A stretch of 64,000 bases of DNA. Source: Miscanthus floridulus (lineage: Eukaryota > Streptophyta > Magnoliopsida > Poales > Poaceae). Under the pieces are notes generated by a model. It did no database searches. It had not been told where the DNA came from and saw nothing but the letters and a program-made list of their open reading frames with translations. The stretch lies in NCBI RefSeq assembly GCF_019320115.1, contig NC_089588.1:118124803-118188802 (forward strand), given 5' to 3'. The position numbers were made by a program, and so were the translations under genes. Each line of letters starts with the position of its first letter. The stretch's first letter is position 1. Below, in pieces: positions 49,216 to 61,563 of this stretch.

Positions 49216-49560
49216 GGATAATTTTTTTTTGAGAAAAGAATGGGATAAATTCAAGGGGAACAAATTTGCATCATGCACTGTTTTACAGTACTTACTAGCT
49301 AGAAGCACTAATTTTGAAATTATGTGTTGAATATGTTCCAAATTTAGTCCACATCATTTTTGGCCGACTTCTGACGAAGCGAAGCGGAGGCCCGTCACCG
49401 GAGGTTTTTACCTTCCGCATTGGGAGGGTTTTCCACGTTAAATCTTCTGTCTCGCTGTGGTTTGATTTTGCGTTCTTCCTCGTTTGATCGTCGTCATTCA
49501 CAACATTATGAACCCTTATAGTTTTATCAATTATTATTTTACATAATAGCAAATCTCAAA

Positions 49561-49893
49561 TATAGCCTTCCTATGAAACATATACTTATCTAGAAGGTTC
49601 CAAATATAAAAGGCAATGTTCAGCTTCAGGAAAAAAGAAAGTTCCCGCGCGCCCAAGCGGCTCAGCGCGCTTTCAAGTGAAATGTGTGCCAGCCCCAAAT
49701 GTTTCGTGGTTCGAATTGACCTTACTACCCTAAGTTGCATACAGATTAAAAATATATAGGCAATGCTATTACAGATTTTATCAGGGGTACCTTGGTCTTC
49801 CCAATTCCACTCCCCAACCACATATATGTGTCGACACTCTCTGGCTCCAAAACCTAATTCCCAGCTGCCACCCACCTCTAGCCGCCACCCACC
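49561..49893. other. Spacer upstream of the TNPA-like gene
   Basis: Mixed sequence with a GC-rich patch (49645-49675). It probably includes the promoter or leader of the TNPA-like gene. No ORF of note. Confidence 0.35.
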
Positions 49894-50040
49894 CTCCAGG
49901 AGCAGGAGGCCGCCACCCACCTCAGTTCGGCCTCCAGCCACCTCCAGGAGCAAGAGCAGGAGGCCGCCACCCACCTCAGTTCGGCCTCCAGCCACCTCCA
50001 GGAGCAAGAGCAGGAGGCCGCCACACACCTCCAGGAGCAG
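49894..50040 (+). repeat. 57-bp tandem repeat (leader of the TNPA-like gene)
   Basis: Three copies of a CTCCAGGAGCAAGAGCAGGA / GGCCGCCACCCACCTCAG unit, the first lacking 6 bp and the third truncated. In one frame it reads as repeats of RSKSRRPPPTSVRPPATS. It may lie in the 5' leader or in an N-terminal low-complexity tract. Confidence 0.8.
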
Positions 50041-50289
50041 GGTGCCTGGGTTTGGCCTCCAAGTCACGTCCTGCCGGCCACCTGCTGGAGCAGCCGTTCC
50101 TAGATGGCCGCGGGCGCCCCGGGAGATCCACCGCCATCATCATCTTCAAGCCCCGCCGGCCGCCGTCGTCGACTTCAAGCTCAACCCGGCGCCGTCGCTG
50201 TTGGAAGGACTGCTCCACCGCCACGCCCATCGTTGCTGCTGGGAGGATCAGAACGCTGCCACCAGCATCTCAGGCCGCAAAAAGCTGTT

Positions 50290-53062
50290 ATGGCGCCGAA
50301 GGGTGTGCCAAATAAACCGAAAGGAGGCCGGATAGCAGGTATAGTCCTAACATCACCTCTTTAGTTGCTGGTTTGAGGAACCAATGGTACTTTGGAAGCC
50401 TTGTCTTGCCCAGGCTGGAAATTTTTTTGACATTTTACATCTGGATGTGTTTCACTATTGTTAATTTTAGATATCATGTCTGTAGCATGTGTACTTGTTT
50501 AGCAAATGCTTTCCTGAATAAAATCCTTGTTGAAAGATCTGAGTGCACTCCAGATTGATATATCAATTCTTCTCTTCTTTTGTATGTCAGCATGTATCTT
50601 AGATATCCCAAATATTTAGGGGGCTTCAGTTCTAGTTTGTTTTACAAAAATGTTAATGTGAATCCCTGCTGTAGAGTATTCAGAATAGTTTGGGATGCTT
50701 TGATTCAGTCATTCTGGTGTTCCAAAATTATTTCTTGTTACACAAACTTTCACTGAAGTACTGATGCTTTGATTCAGTCATTTTGGTTGTGAACTATACA
50801 ATATTATTGATATGTTGGTCTTGTTTTTTTTCATCTTGTTACCAGGGCTGCTTCCAATTGAAATGGAGCGCCTGAGAGAATGCATGAAGAACAGTGCAAG
50901 GCAGAAGGAACTTGGACTTGCTGATCCCTATGTCAAAATGTTGGCCGAGTACGGCCTGCAGGATAATACTGATGAAGGAGATTTGATTGACGATGAGAAT
51001 TCTAAGGTCCTAATTCCTCCATGTTGTCAAGTCTTAACTTGTTTTTCTTCCCTTCCTAATTCAATCTAACTCTAATGCTATGTGGACTAATACATGCTTT
51101 CATTTCTAACAGTGCTCTAAGGAGAAGACTCACAAGAAAACTAACAACCAACCTTCAAGAATCCACCCTGGTGGAGTCAAGTTTCAGTCTCGCAAGAGAG
51201 TTTTTGCAGACCAAACATATCCTAGAGTTACAAGGACAAAGAAAAACAATGCCCAGCAAGATGCAAGGCTAACACCAAGTGAAATTTCTGTGCCACCTCC
51301 ATCTCAAGCTAATGAGAGCCACGCTGGAGAACTTGTTGGCAACTTAGATGACCAAGCACAGGATGCTGTTGAAGGCCAGTTCTACTGCCACATTACTTAG
51401 TCTCACTCCATTACCATGACTCAGCTATGAAAAATGTTTAACTTGATCTATGAAGTTTGTCTATGTGTTGTACCTGTTTATCCAAGTTTAATGCTTGTTT
51501 AGCTTGTGAAAATGTTAACTAGAGTTTTAGGTATAAAAGATTCATGAAACCAATTTTCACTATTTTTTGAAATCTGTTGTTTGACACTAAAAAGTGGGCT
51601 GAACTTGTTTAAGTGGGTCTAACCTTGTTTTGTTTCTCCTTTTTGTATGATGCTTTATATATCCAAATATGATTCCCCTCAAAAAAAATATATATATGTA
51701 TCCAAATCTGATGTAATTTATGCAATGTGCTATTTATAGCATGTATGTACTTCTTAATTTGTCTGGGCATCAGATTTGTATAGCAGATGACCTTTTCCTT
51801 TGTGTGCCTTGTTTACTAGGTAACATGATGAACTAACCTTTAATTATTGCTAATAATTTTAGGTAATAACTCTGCTCTACTTGACAACACACACATGACC
51901 ACTGGGGCTGATGCAATTGACTGGCCTAATCAGCATAGCCGAATGGATGATGGAGGTGATGGTTTCTTACTGTCATTCTATAAGTTAGGTTTGTATGATG
52001 AATGCATTCTTACTAGCTGCCCTTTTTAGATGGCTTTGCCCAGCATGATGACAACACCATCGTGGCTGGTATAGCTGATGGCATTACCCAACATGGTGAC
52101 GACAACCAGATTGCCAACGAAGGTGATAGTTTGTTCCTCTATTTTTCATATTCCATATTGCCTCAATGGATCAATGTTTGCTTCACCTACTTAATTTTAA
52201 TTTCAATGTACATTTACAACTAGGGGGAGAGGAGAGAAGGGACCGGGGACATAATATGGGACTTGGTCTCCAAAGGTTAAACTGAGCGCGCCGTGGCAAG
52301 CTGCAAGTTGTTACAACTGAAGGGCATATAAGGCCGGTGGTTCCTCTTGTTGCTACAAAGTTTGCAAGTGAATGCAACATCATAGTTAGGAACCATGTGC
52401 CTATACTCCTGCATTGGAAGATGTACAAGAAAAAACCTGCATCAAGTTCAAAGGAGAAAGAACCAAAAGAGAAAGAACCAAACGAGAAAGAACCAAAAGA
52501 GAAAGAACATGCATCTGCATATGTTGATTTATTCTTAGGAAAACTAAAGGTACATACATTCTTTGGCCCCTTCCACATTTAGTCTCAATATAAGAACCAT
52601 TGTTTGTTGTTTTATGCCATAAGTTACTGAATTGATATTCTTTTCTGCACATGTTCTTCCATTCAATTAGGCCAAGTTTGACATAAACACAGAGGACAAC
52701 ACAGTTAAAAAGGGTTGTATTGAGATGATGCAATCTGCGGTCCGCCAACAAAGATACAGGCTGAAGGCAGAATATTTTGATCCTTTTCCACTACATTTGG
52801 TTACAAAAACTTCTCCTGTCAAATGCATGACTGATGAACAGTGGCTTAAACTTTTAGAATCATGGAAGAGTCCCAAAAAGATGGTATGATTTCTCTGAAA
52901 AACCAAAATGATGCCTTGTACATGCTAATCTATCACCAACCTTACATGCATTTTTTGTCTTTGATGTAGGAGATGTGTCAAAAGAACAAAGACAACCGAG
53001 GGAAAGTTAAGTACCATCACACAACCGGATCCCGTGCCTACATGGTTCATGTTGAGAATTTG
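50290..53062 (+). CDS. TNPA-like (Transposase_24) gene of CACTA-2, 3' end cut off
   Basis: Exons by splice-site reading: 50290-50338 (MAPKGVPNKPKGGRIA), 50846-51006, 51113 to ~51373, ~51865-51955, 52030-52122, 52224-52549, 52671-52883 and 52970-53062. Frames join properly at each border except that the ~51373 donor is weak. The start may be upstream, because the frame is open from 50104. The C-terminal half holds the plant En/Spm domain: HIRPVVPLVATKFASEC, IVRNHVPILLHWKMYKK, then EQWLKLLESW and YHHTTGSRAY. A lysine/glutamate repeat (EKEPKEKEPNEKEPKEKE) lies at 52459-52510. One TGA at 52283-52285 sits where CGA is likely. The chromovirus lies in the next intron, 31 bp past the donor. The protein should bind the subterminal repeats. 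Confidence 0.78.
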
Positions 53063-53092
53063 GTAAGTGAGCCATGTTAAACACCTTATAAA

Positions 53093-56079
53093 TGTAACAC
53101 CCTAAAATTGGAATTCTTTTTAAATAGTAAATTTGATTTAAATATGCAGTTATATGTGCATTTCAAATTTAGGAAATAATATTTCTTTTATAAAATTAAA
53201 AGAAATGCAAGAATAGAAACATGTTGATGCATTCATGCTATTGCATATTTATTTCTGTGACAGGTGTTTTGTTCAAATGCTAAAAGATTCTAAAAACCTT
53301 TTGAAAATGAGTTTGAAAATTTTATTTATAAAAAGAAAAAGGAAATTTCCTTCCATTCCCTCCCTTCCTCACATTCGGCCTGCTGGCCCCTCTCCTTTTT
53401 CTTCCCGCGGCCCAGCACCAGCCCCAGCCCAGCTCGCCTCCCCCTTTTTCCCGCTCGGCCCAGCTACGCGCCAGCCCAGCCACGCGCTCCGCGCCGGCTC
53501 AGCAACTGCCGCGCCCAGCCCAGCAGCCGCGCGCCTCGGCGTCGCTCGCACCAGGCAACTGCCGCGCCCAGCCGCTGACGCCCGGGGCCCACCTGTCGGA
53601 GCCGCCCCCTTCCTCCCGCGCGTCCCGCAACCGCAGCGGCGGTCATGCAGCAACCGCCCGCGCTCCACTCGCGCATCGTGGGCGCCCCCCCCCCCGCTCC
53701 CCGGCTGCTACAAAAGGCAGCCGAGCCCCCCCTCGCGCGCTCCCTGCTGCCCCCGCTCCATTTTCGCCTCATTCCTGGCCGCAACTGCCGCACGGAGGAG
53801 CTCCGAGGGTGGCCGTTCGCCGTCCACGTCGCCGTTGTCCCCGAGACGTCCCCGCCTCCATCCTTCCCCACTGTGAGCTTCACCGTGGTCCCCTCTCTCT
53901 CCCCATGCGTTTCATTTTGCGTTTCGTGGTTTGTAGCGCCCAATCCGCAAGCGTCGTGAGCTCCATGCCGCCGGCCATGGCGCCTGCGCCCCGGCTTTCC
54001 CCTCTGGCCGTCTTCTCGGCATGGCCGCGAACCCCTTACCCCCCCGATCTCACGGGTGTCCTCGGTGGTCATTTTGGTGGACCGTAGGCCCCTTACCGCG
54101 TGCTCCGGCGAGGCCACTGCCGCCGGCCATGGCGCCTGGCCGCCGGCGACCCTGTTCCGGCCGGCCAACCCCCCCCCCCCCACGTCTATTCCTAGCCGCC
54201 CATCGCGCGATCTACGGCCTGAAAAAGAAGATACCCCTTCGGGGGTAAATTTGCTAAAGAGCCCCTGGACTTTTCTAAGTCCTAACCCGCCGTCCTTAGC
54301 GTATTTCCCCGAATACGCAATCCCGTTTGGAAAGCGTAAACTTCACTGTTTAAATCAAAAGTACGCTTTTAGTATTTACAGAAATGCCATTCGAACTGTT
54401 TCGCTTATAAAATTGTCGTTTTAACTCCGAATTGATCCATTCAAATCGCGTTAGCTTCGTAATTTCATAAGCTACATGTTGGAGCTACTGTTAGTCAAGT
54501 TTGGAACTTTTTAATTTCATGATTAGAATTAATTAAATATAGGGATATAGGAAAACCTGTTTTAATCATAACTTTCGCATTTTAGCTCCGTTTTTCGTGA
54601 ACTTCGCGTTGACGTGATCGTAGCGAAATGTAGATAAGTTTTACAAACATTTTATCTTGATTTCAATACTGTTGGTGTACTGTTCTAATGATAGGAATGT
54701 TTGCTTTGCATGAATGCTTTTGGAATGTTGTATGTTGCTGTGTTGGTCGCGTTCAGACGGTGAGGAAAACATTGGAGACCAAGAACTCTTTGACGACCAG
54801 CAGGACCAGCACGAGTTTGTGAACCAAGGCAAGTATAACATGGGCCTTCCTTGATGTCCTATTTCACTTTAAGCAATTACTCATTTGCATGTGTCTAATT
54901 TTGATACCCGTAAGGACATCCTAGTGATTGTTATCCTGTTCTTTGTCTCCTAAGGGTTAAATGCATATGAGTAGATTGCTAGTGCTCTAACTGAACTTGA
55001 TATACATATTGATGAATGATACTATGGAACAAAGAGAGTAACCTGAATTATAACAACTATTCCATAGGGCGAAAGTGCAAATGACCTTTGTTCATGTTGC
55101 TCCCATCCCTCCATAAGGACTTATCTGTCGGCAAAAGCTGGGACTGACAGTGCAACCGGGAGAGTCATATGGCTCTAACTTTAGCTCAGTAATAGGACAT
55201 TTCCTAGCTGGTTAGCGGTTACCTTTTGGCGCAAATGGGGCTTGCCACTTTGGGTATAGGGCTGCCTCTGTTCCTATGAGTATAGCCGCGATGGATTTGT
55301 GCCATAGGAAAGGGGGGTCCCTACATCTGCCTGCCAAGGAAACCTAGCGGCCCTAACTTGTTAGGGAAACCTATGAAATGGCTTCATAGTGTACCCTGCC
55401 CGCTCACCTTGGAAGTGACATGGGAGTAATTAACCCGGGCATATGGGGATCACGACTCGTGGTGAATGTGCACCACCTCTGCAGAGGGTAACAAACTGTT
55501 ATAACAGCCGTGCTCACGGTTACGAGCGGCCCAGAAAACTCACAGAATAACTGGTTACTTGTTGATGATCAATTAAGTTGTTCTTTGATGAAATATGGTA
55601 AACCTGACCTTGATATATGTTCTTATGGGTTAAATGGGAGCTTAAGCATAACTTGATAATACTTGAGAATAAAAGTTTGACCTATTAAAAATGCTAACTG
55701 CAGTAAACCAGAGTCTATCCTTTTTGAGCTTTCATAACCCCATGTTAGCTTGCTAAGTACGGAATGTACTTACACTTGTTTATTTTCTTTACTTGGATAA
55801 AAATCCCGGATGGGTAACAGATGACAACGGGTATGAGGATTTCCCGAAGGATTATTAGGCTTGTGGTCAACCAGTTGACCTTCCCTGTGATGACGGCCAC
55901 GAGAGTTCATTCTATTTTTATTATCCCGCTGTGATGTATGAGACTAAGTTCTATTATAACTCTGATGTATGAGACACTGTGATGATACTATTGTTATTTG
56001 TCAGCTTGTGTGTGTGATTGATTCCTGGGCACACACGAGTTTAGTGCATTCAATTTTATCCTTAAAATTGGGTGTGACA
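53093..56079 (+). repeat. 5' LTR of the chromovirus (2987 bp)
   Basis: Starts TGTAACACCCTAAAATT and ends GGTGTGACA. A GC-rich block (53370-54240) produces long overlapping frames on both strands that are repeated in the 3' LTR. They do not look like genes. A CTACAAAAGG TATA-like site lies near 53708. A short acidic coding-like segment (54732-54828) and its possible second exon (55821-55858) are described separately. Confidence 0.9.
54732..55858 (+). other. Possible spliced 44-aa acidic ORF within the LTR
   Basis: ATG at 54732 opens MLLCWSRSDGEENIGDQEL and stays open to 54828. A GC-type donor (AAG|GCAAGT) follows. At 55820 an acceptor (GGGTAACAG) leads to DNGYEDFPKDY and a stop at 55858, in the matching phase. 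The two pieces are acidic and would join cleanly. Only exon 1 is visible in the 3' LTR because the window ends. Function unknown; it may be a chance frame. Confidence 0.3.
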
Positions 56080-56082
56080 AAT

Positions 56083-56094
56083 TGGTATCAGAGC
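56083..56094 (+). other. Primer-binding site of the chromovirus
   Basis: TGGTATCAGAGC, complementary to the 3' end of initiator tRNA-Met, three bases after the 5' LTR. It primes minus-strand DNA synthesis. Confidence 0.92.
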
Positions 56095-56272
56095 CGTGTT
56101 GACTGTAGGACGCAAGCCTAGTTAGAAAATGGTCGTTTTAGCAGCTTTGCTCCTCTGGTTTCTTGCTTACTGACTTATTCTTGTTATTTTATTAAAACAT
56201 TTATGCTTTTCATACCTTAATCTATTATTTAAAATTGTTGATTCTAATTTCTATCTCACTTTAAATCTATAG

Positions 56273-57121
56273 ATGTCTCATAATCCGAAGACTGCTCGAC
56301 TCAGCACCGCCGGTTATCGTGCCATGTTCACCCCGCGTGCCCCACCGGCGGAGAGGGAGATTGTGATCATCTCTAACGACGAGGAGATGGCTACACCGAC
56401 GCCTACACCTACTCCTACACCAGTCGCTGTGCCCGTCTACCCTGTGGTAGCTACACCTGAGGAGTCGACAGCTACTTCCCCTACACCTGCACCCTCCCCA
56501 GCTGCCCCCGTGGAGGACGATGAGATTGGCTGGAAGTGCAAGTACTACTTCAAGCCAGCTCCAGAGACAGCCTACTACCACACTCTCCTCACCCACATGC
56601 TGGACGACTACTTCCCTGACTTGCACGCTTCCATCAGCTACCACTGCGCCGAGTACAAGCACCCACTGGAGGCTACCTTCTGGAAGATAGAGCTGGTGGT
56701 CACTGCATGGAATGATATCATCAATGGACATGAGGTGGAGACTGTCCACAGTGCCCCTGCCAGGAGAGCCCATGCTTTGGATGGCATGGAGGATGCAGCA
56801 CAGAATGCCTACATCCACTACCATGGTCATCGCTTCGAGGCCATGAGGGAGGATCGTTTCAGGTTTCTTCCTCGAAATGATCATGAGGGTGTTTGGCAGG
56901 TTTTGGCTCCACCAGAGAATGACCCAACTCTGGAGGCAACGGTGCAGCATGTCCACGCTATGCAGGGAGTGGATGATGAGGTCAAAGGAGAACTGCGTGC
57001 ATCTCAGAGGGCGCAGAGACGTCTTTAGAAACAAGTGGATGAACTTCGAGCACAGCTGGGACAGCCTTCCATCTACAAGAAGAAGCGCTGTTCCTTCACC
57101 ATGATTGACACCGCTCCATAG
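56273..57121 (+). CDS. Extra ORF upstream of gag (ORF0-like), function unknown
   Basis: A 251-codon frame from ATG 56273 to TAG 57026-57028, reopening in frame to TAG at 57119-57121. The N-terminal third is proline/threonine-rich with a TPTPTPTPTP run (residues ~41-50). The middle is a compact region starting IGWKCKYYFKPAPETAYYHT with many aromatic and His residues, and the C-terminus is charged and probably coiled coil (EVKGELRASQRAQ, then DELRAQLG beyond the stop). The stop lies where CAG (Gln) would fit. It is on the gag strand, between the primer-binding site and gag. I recall, but cannot check here, that rice RIRE3/RIRE8 elements have an ORF before gag. No motif assigns a role. Confidence 0.65.
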
Positions 57122-57809
57122 GTGTTAGGTGCCTTGATCTAGATTATCACGTTGTTAGTTCGTATCCTTATTTAGTCTTGTTGGTCTTGTGAACTTGGTT
57201 GATTAGATGTTTGATTTGTGAACTTGGTTGATTTGGTATTTTGCTTGGTTGCTGGAAGTTTGTGGGCATGTCCACAACTTCCTTAGATTGGAACTTTAAA
57301 TTTAGAATGAAATCTTAATGTAGAAGTATCGTTTTATCTTATCTCTGCTGTACTGATTTCTGGAGCAGCCTGTGTTCTTTATCTGGTATCTCGAAAATCT
57401 GGGATGATAAAAATTCTGAAATTTTTGTGGAGATAACTAGACCTCTGTATCTTTCAAGTGTCTTTGGAATCGCATCAATAGCTGTTCAGGTTTGGGAGAT
57501 CTAGCTGACACAAGTTGTTGTTCCTGCGCTGTCTGGAACTCAGAACAGTTTCGGTTTAGCTCCATTTTTGACTATGTGCGAGTTCGAATCTGTAACAGAG
57601 GTCTAAATGAAAGTTGTAGCTGATGTCCTAAGCTTTCTAATGAATCTTGGAGCACCTCTGTTGGATCTCTGAAACTCGAGTTATAACAGTTTTACTGAAC
57701 TGCTGAATTTGAATCTTGCCCAGAAAATTTTCAGCATTGTTTCTTATCTTTTGTAAGCTCTCTATAATTGGAAAAAATCTCTAAATTTTGCACATTTGTT
57801 AGAAAATAG
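57122..57809 (+). other. Leader between ORF0-like gene and gag
   Basis: AT-rich, no ORF. It contains the sequence before the gag ATG at 57810 (GTTAGAAAATAG), and probably packaging signals, which cannot be recognised by eye. Confidence 0.4.
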
Positions 57810-59156
57810 ATGGCTGCAAGAGGAGGAAGAGGCAGAGGCCGTGGTCATGGGCGTGATGCTCTTATGAATCCACCACCGCCACCTGTGACCATGGAGCAGA
57901 TATTGGGAATACAAGCGCAGCTGATGCAAGCTATGATGCAGCGCTTGGACAATGAACCTGCAAGAGGTCCACCGCCTGTCCAGGTTAGAGATAAGCGTGG
58001 AGAGTTTATGAAAGGTCGTCCACCGGTGTTCACACATGCCACAGACCCTATGGAGGCCGATGATTGGTTGCATGCTGTGGAGAAACAACTGAACATAGCA
58101 CAATGCAACGACCTGGAGAAGGTGTTGTACGCTTCCAGGCAACTCCAAGGAGCTGCTCAGGATTGGTGGGAATCATTCCAGTTTGGACGTCCCAACAACG
58201 CTCCTGATATCACTTGGCAGGAATTTAAGGACAGTTTCCGATCATACCATATTCCTGATGGACTAGTGGAACTGAAGCAGGAAGAATTCAGATCTCTCAA
58301 GCAAGGATCAATGACTATGGCGGAATATCGGGACAAGTTCGCACAACTATCTCGCTACGCTCCTAATGATGTGGCAGATGACAAGGATAAGCAACGCCGT
58401 TTCCTCAAGGGACTCTATGATGGACTGCAGCTCCAGCTGATGTCTAATACTTATCCTAACTTCCAGTCTTTGGTGAATCGCACAATCGTGATTGATGATA
58501 AGCGCAAGGAGATGGAAGCTAAGAAGAGAAGGCTCCAAGGGCAAGCTTCTGGAAGCAACACTCGCCCACGTGCTTATCCCCAGCAAGGTTTCCAGCAGAG
58601 GAATCAAGGACCGACTCATCAGGGAAGCCATGGTCAGTATCCTCAGCGGAACCAGTTCCAGCAACGCCCTCAGTATCAGCATCAGTTTGGAAATCAGCGT
58701 CCCCCGCAACAGACTAGCAATCCTGCAACACGCCAGGGAGTGACTAACAATGCTCCTGTGAAGAGTGGCGCACCCAACAATCCCAATGCCTGTTACCGAT
58801 GTGGAGAAGTAGGTCACTATGCTCATCAGTGTCCTAAGAAGCAGAACCAGCAAGCACCTCAGAACCAGGCCAACAATCAGAAGTTCAACGCCCGACCACC
58901 TCTCACAGCGAAGGTGAACTATGTGTCATCTGATGCAGCTCAGGAGATGCCTGAGGTCATGTTGGGTACGTTCAGTGTCAACTCTATTTCTGCTATCGTA
59001 CTTTTTGATTCTGGTGCTTCGCATTCTTTTATCTCCCAAGCTTTTGTTAGAATGCATAGCATACCTTTGTGTGCCATGAAAAACCCAATACTAGTGAATT
59101 CCCTGGGAGGTAGTATGCCGCTTCTTATTAGAGCCCCTCAACTAGCATTTCCTTAA
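57810..59156 (+). CDS. gag: Chromovirus gag plus start of protease, frameshifted at its end
   Basis: 448 codons from ATG 57810 ([16 protein letters not shown]). Arg/Gly-rich start; retrotransposon gag capsid domain at about residues 75-235 ([33 protein letters not shown]); a Gln-rich linker; zinc knuckle [14 protein letters not shown] at 328-341 (C-X2-C-X4-H-X4-C); and the aspartic protease active site DSGASHSF with Asp at residue 400. The frame ends at TAA 59154-59156. One extra T at this point shifts the reading from that of the rest of pol at 59155 onward. Gag would coat RNA and form particles in the cytoplasm. Capsid and knuckle are intact here. Confidence 0.88.
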   Translation: MAARGGRGRGRGHGRDALMNPPPPPVTMEQILGIQAQLMQAMMQRLDNEPARGPPPVQVRDKRGEFMKGRPPVFTHATDPMEADDWLHAVEKQLNIAQCNDLEKVLYASRQLQGAAQDWWESFQFGRPNNAPDITWQEFKDSFRSYHIPDGLVELKQEEFRSLKQGSMTMAEYRDKFAQLSRYAPNDVADDKDKQRRFLKGLYDGLQLQLMSNTYPNFQSLVNRTIVIDDKRKEMEAKKRRLQGQASGSNTRPRAYPQQGFQQRNQGPTHQGSHGQYPQRNQFQQRPQYQHQFGNQRPPQQTSNPATRQGVTNNAPVKSGAPNNPNACYRCGEVGHYAHQCPKKQNQQAPQNQANNQKFNARPPLTAKVNYVSSDAAQEMPEVMLGTFSVNSISAIVLFDSGASHSFISQAFVRMHSIPLCAMKNPILVNSLGGSMPLLIRAPQLAFP

Positions 59157-61563
59157 GGGGGTAGACTTCAAGGTGAAGCCTATTGTGTTGAGAACAGCGG
59201 GAATTGACCTTATCCTGGGAATGGATTGGATGAAACAACACCAGGCAGTGATTCAGTGTCAGGAGAAATCTATGGTTGTGACATCACTCAATGGGGATAG
59301 AATCTGTGTAGAAGTAGTAGTGCAAGCTCAGCCTTCAGCCACAGTGAATCAACTAGATGGTGAAATCAATGAACAAGATCGTGTCGTGGAGGAATTTTCG
59401 GATGTCTTCCCCGATGACTTGCCAGGTATGCCACCTGACCGAGACATTGAATTCATTATTGAATTATTACCTGGAACTGCACCAATAGCTAAACGTCCAT
59501 ATAGAATGGGAGTTAATGAATTAGAAGAGCTTAAGAAACAACTAAAAGAGTTGCAAGAAAAAGGTTTCATACGCCCCAGTTCTTCCCCGTCGGGGGCACC
59601 TGTGATCTTTGTGGATAAGAAGGATGGTAGTCAACGGATGTGTGTGGATTACCGCTCACTTAATGAGGTTACCATCAAGAATAAATACCCTTTGCCTAGG
59701 ATAGATGATTTGTTTGATCAGTTGAGAGGAGCTCATGTGTTCTCCAAGATTGATCTCCGATCTGGTTATCATCAGCTTAAGATTCGGAACTCGGATATAC
59801 CCAAGACAGCATTCACTACACGGTATGGATTATATGAGTACACCGTTATGTCTTTTGGATTGACCAATGCACCTGCATACTTCATGTATTTGATGAATAA
59901 GGTGTTCATGGAGTTTCTGGATAAATTTGTGGTAGTATTCATAGATGACATACTAATATTCTCCAAGACAGAAGAAGAACATGCGGAACACATAAGGATG
60001 GTCTTGCAAAAGCTTAGAGAGCATAAGTTGTACGCTAAGCAGAGCAAGTGCGAGTTTTGGTTAAAGGAAGTCTCTTTTCTGGGTCATGTTGTCTCCAATG
60101 GTGGAATAGCAGTGGATCCAGGCAAAGTGCAAGATGTATTGAATTGGAAACCACCAACTACTGTAAGTGAGATTCGTAGCTTTTTGGGACTGGCTGGTTA
60201 TTACCGAAGGTTCATTGAAGGCTTTTCCAAGCTAGCCAAGCCTATGACAGCTTTGTTGGAAAAGAATGCTAAGTATGTATGGTCGGATAAATGCCAGGCA
60301 AACTTTGAAGAGCTAAAGAAGAGATTGACTACAGCTCCAGTATTAATTTTGCCTGATTTAGACAAGAACTTCTCTATATATTGTGATGCATCCCGTTTGG
60401 GTCTCGGATGTGTGCTTATGCAAGAAGGAAGAGTGGTTGCATATGCATCCAGACAATTAAGGAAGCATGAGTTGAATTATCCTACTCATGACTTGGAATT
60501 GGCAGTTGTGGTTCATGCTTTGAAGATCTGGAGACATTATCTGATTGGACATAAGAGTGATATCTATACTGATCATAAGAGTTTGAAGTATATCTTCACC
60601 CAATCAGATCTGAATTTAAGACAACGTCGTTGGTTGGAATTGATCAAAGACTATGATTTGGAAGTGCATTATCACCCGGGAAAGGCAAACGTCGTAGCTG
60701 ATGCACTTAGCAGAAAGAGCTATGCCAATGGAATTCAGACAACATCTATGTCAGCAGAGTTGTGTGCTGAAATGGAGTATCTCAACTTGAGCCTGGTCAC
60801 TAATGCAATGGAATTGGTAATAGAGCCTACACTGGAGCAGGAGATACGCAAAGGTCAATTGGAGGATGAAAAACTTAAAGAGATAGCAGAGAATGTAGTG
60901 CTTGGAAAGGCACCCGGATTCAGAATGGATGAGAATGGAACTCTTTGGTTTGGGAAACGGATATGTGTACCGGAAGTGAAAGCTATCCGTGATGCAATTC
61001 TGCAAGAGGCCCATGAGTCTGCTTATTCTATACATCCTGAAAGTACCAAGATGTACTTGGATCTCAAAGAAAAGTATTGGTGGTATGGTTTGAAGAGAGA
61101 TGTGGCAGAATATGTGGCTTTGTGTGACACTTGTCAAAGAGTGAAAGCTAAGCATCAAAGACCTGCAGGGTTGCTACAACCAATGAAGATCCCTGAATGG
61201 AAATGGGAAGAAGTTGGCATGGATTTTATTGTAGGATTACCCCGCACTCAAAGAGGTTATGATTCAATATGGGTAATAGTGGATCGACTCACCAAGGTCG
61301 CTCACTTTTTACCAGTCAAGACTACTTATAATGGCGCAAGATTAGCAGAGTTATACATGGAACGAATAGTGTGCTTACATGGTGTTCCCAAGAAAATTGT
61401 GTCAGATAGAGGCACCCAGTTTACATCGCAATTCTGGCATAAAGTACATAGATCTTTGGGGACAAAGTTGAATTTCAGTTCTGCTTACCACCCGCAAACT
61501 GATGGACAGACTGAAAGGACCAACCAGATTTTGGAAGATATGTTGAGAGCTTGTGCACTTTAG
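59157..61563 (+). CDS. pol: Chromovirus pol: end of protease, RT, RNase H, integrase core
   Basis: Open from the frameshift to TAG at 61561. The first part (ILGMDWM) is the end of the protease. RT follows, with [33 protein letters not shown] and the catalytic FIDDIL (about 59938-59955). RNase H has [10 protein letters not shown], the ELAVV segment, TDHKSL and VADALSRK. Integrase has an N-terminal zinc region (HPE..., CDTC), then the core with Asp in GMDFIVG, Asp in SDRGTQF and Glu in TDGQTERT, so all three catalytic acids are present. There is no ATG at the start because this is the continuation of gag. The stop at 61561 removes the integrase C-terminus and chromodomain. It lies where CAG (Gln) is expected. 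Confidence 0.88.

Noticed and set aside
53235..54424. Long GC-rich ORFs on both strands, repeated at 62453-63469
   Set aside because: Same LTR-internal GC-rich block in both chromovirus LTRs. Frames change between the copies by small indels, so coding is not conserved.
59140..59175. Possible programmed +1 frameshift at CCT TAA between gag and pol
   Set aside because: The site falls inside the protease, after its active site, not between gag and protease. Related chromoviruses use one continuous frame. A simple one-base insertion explains it.
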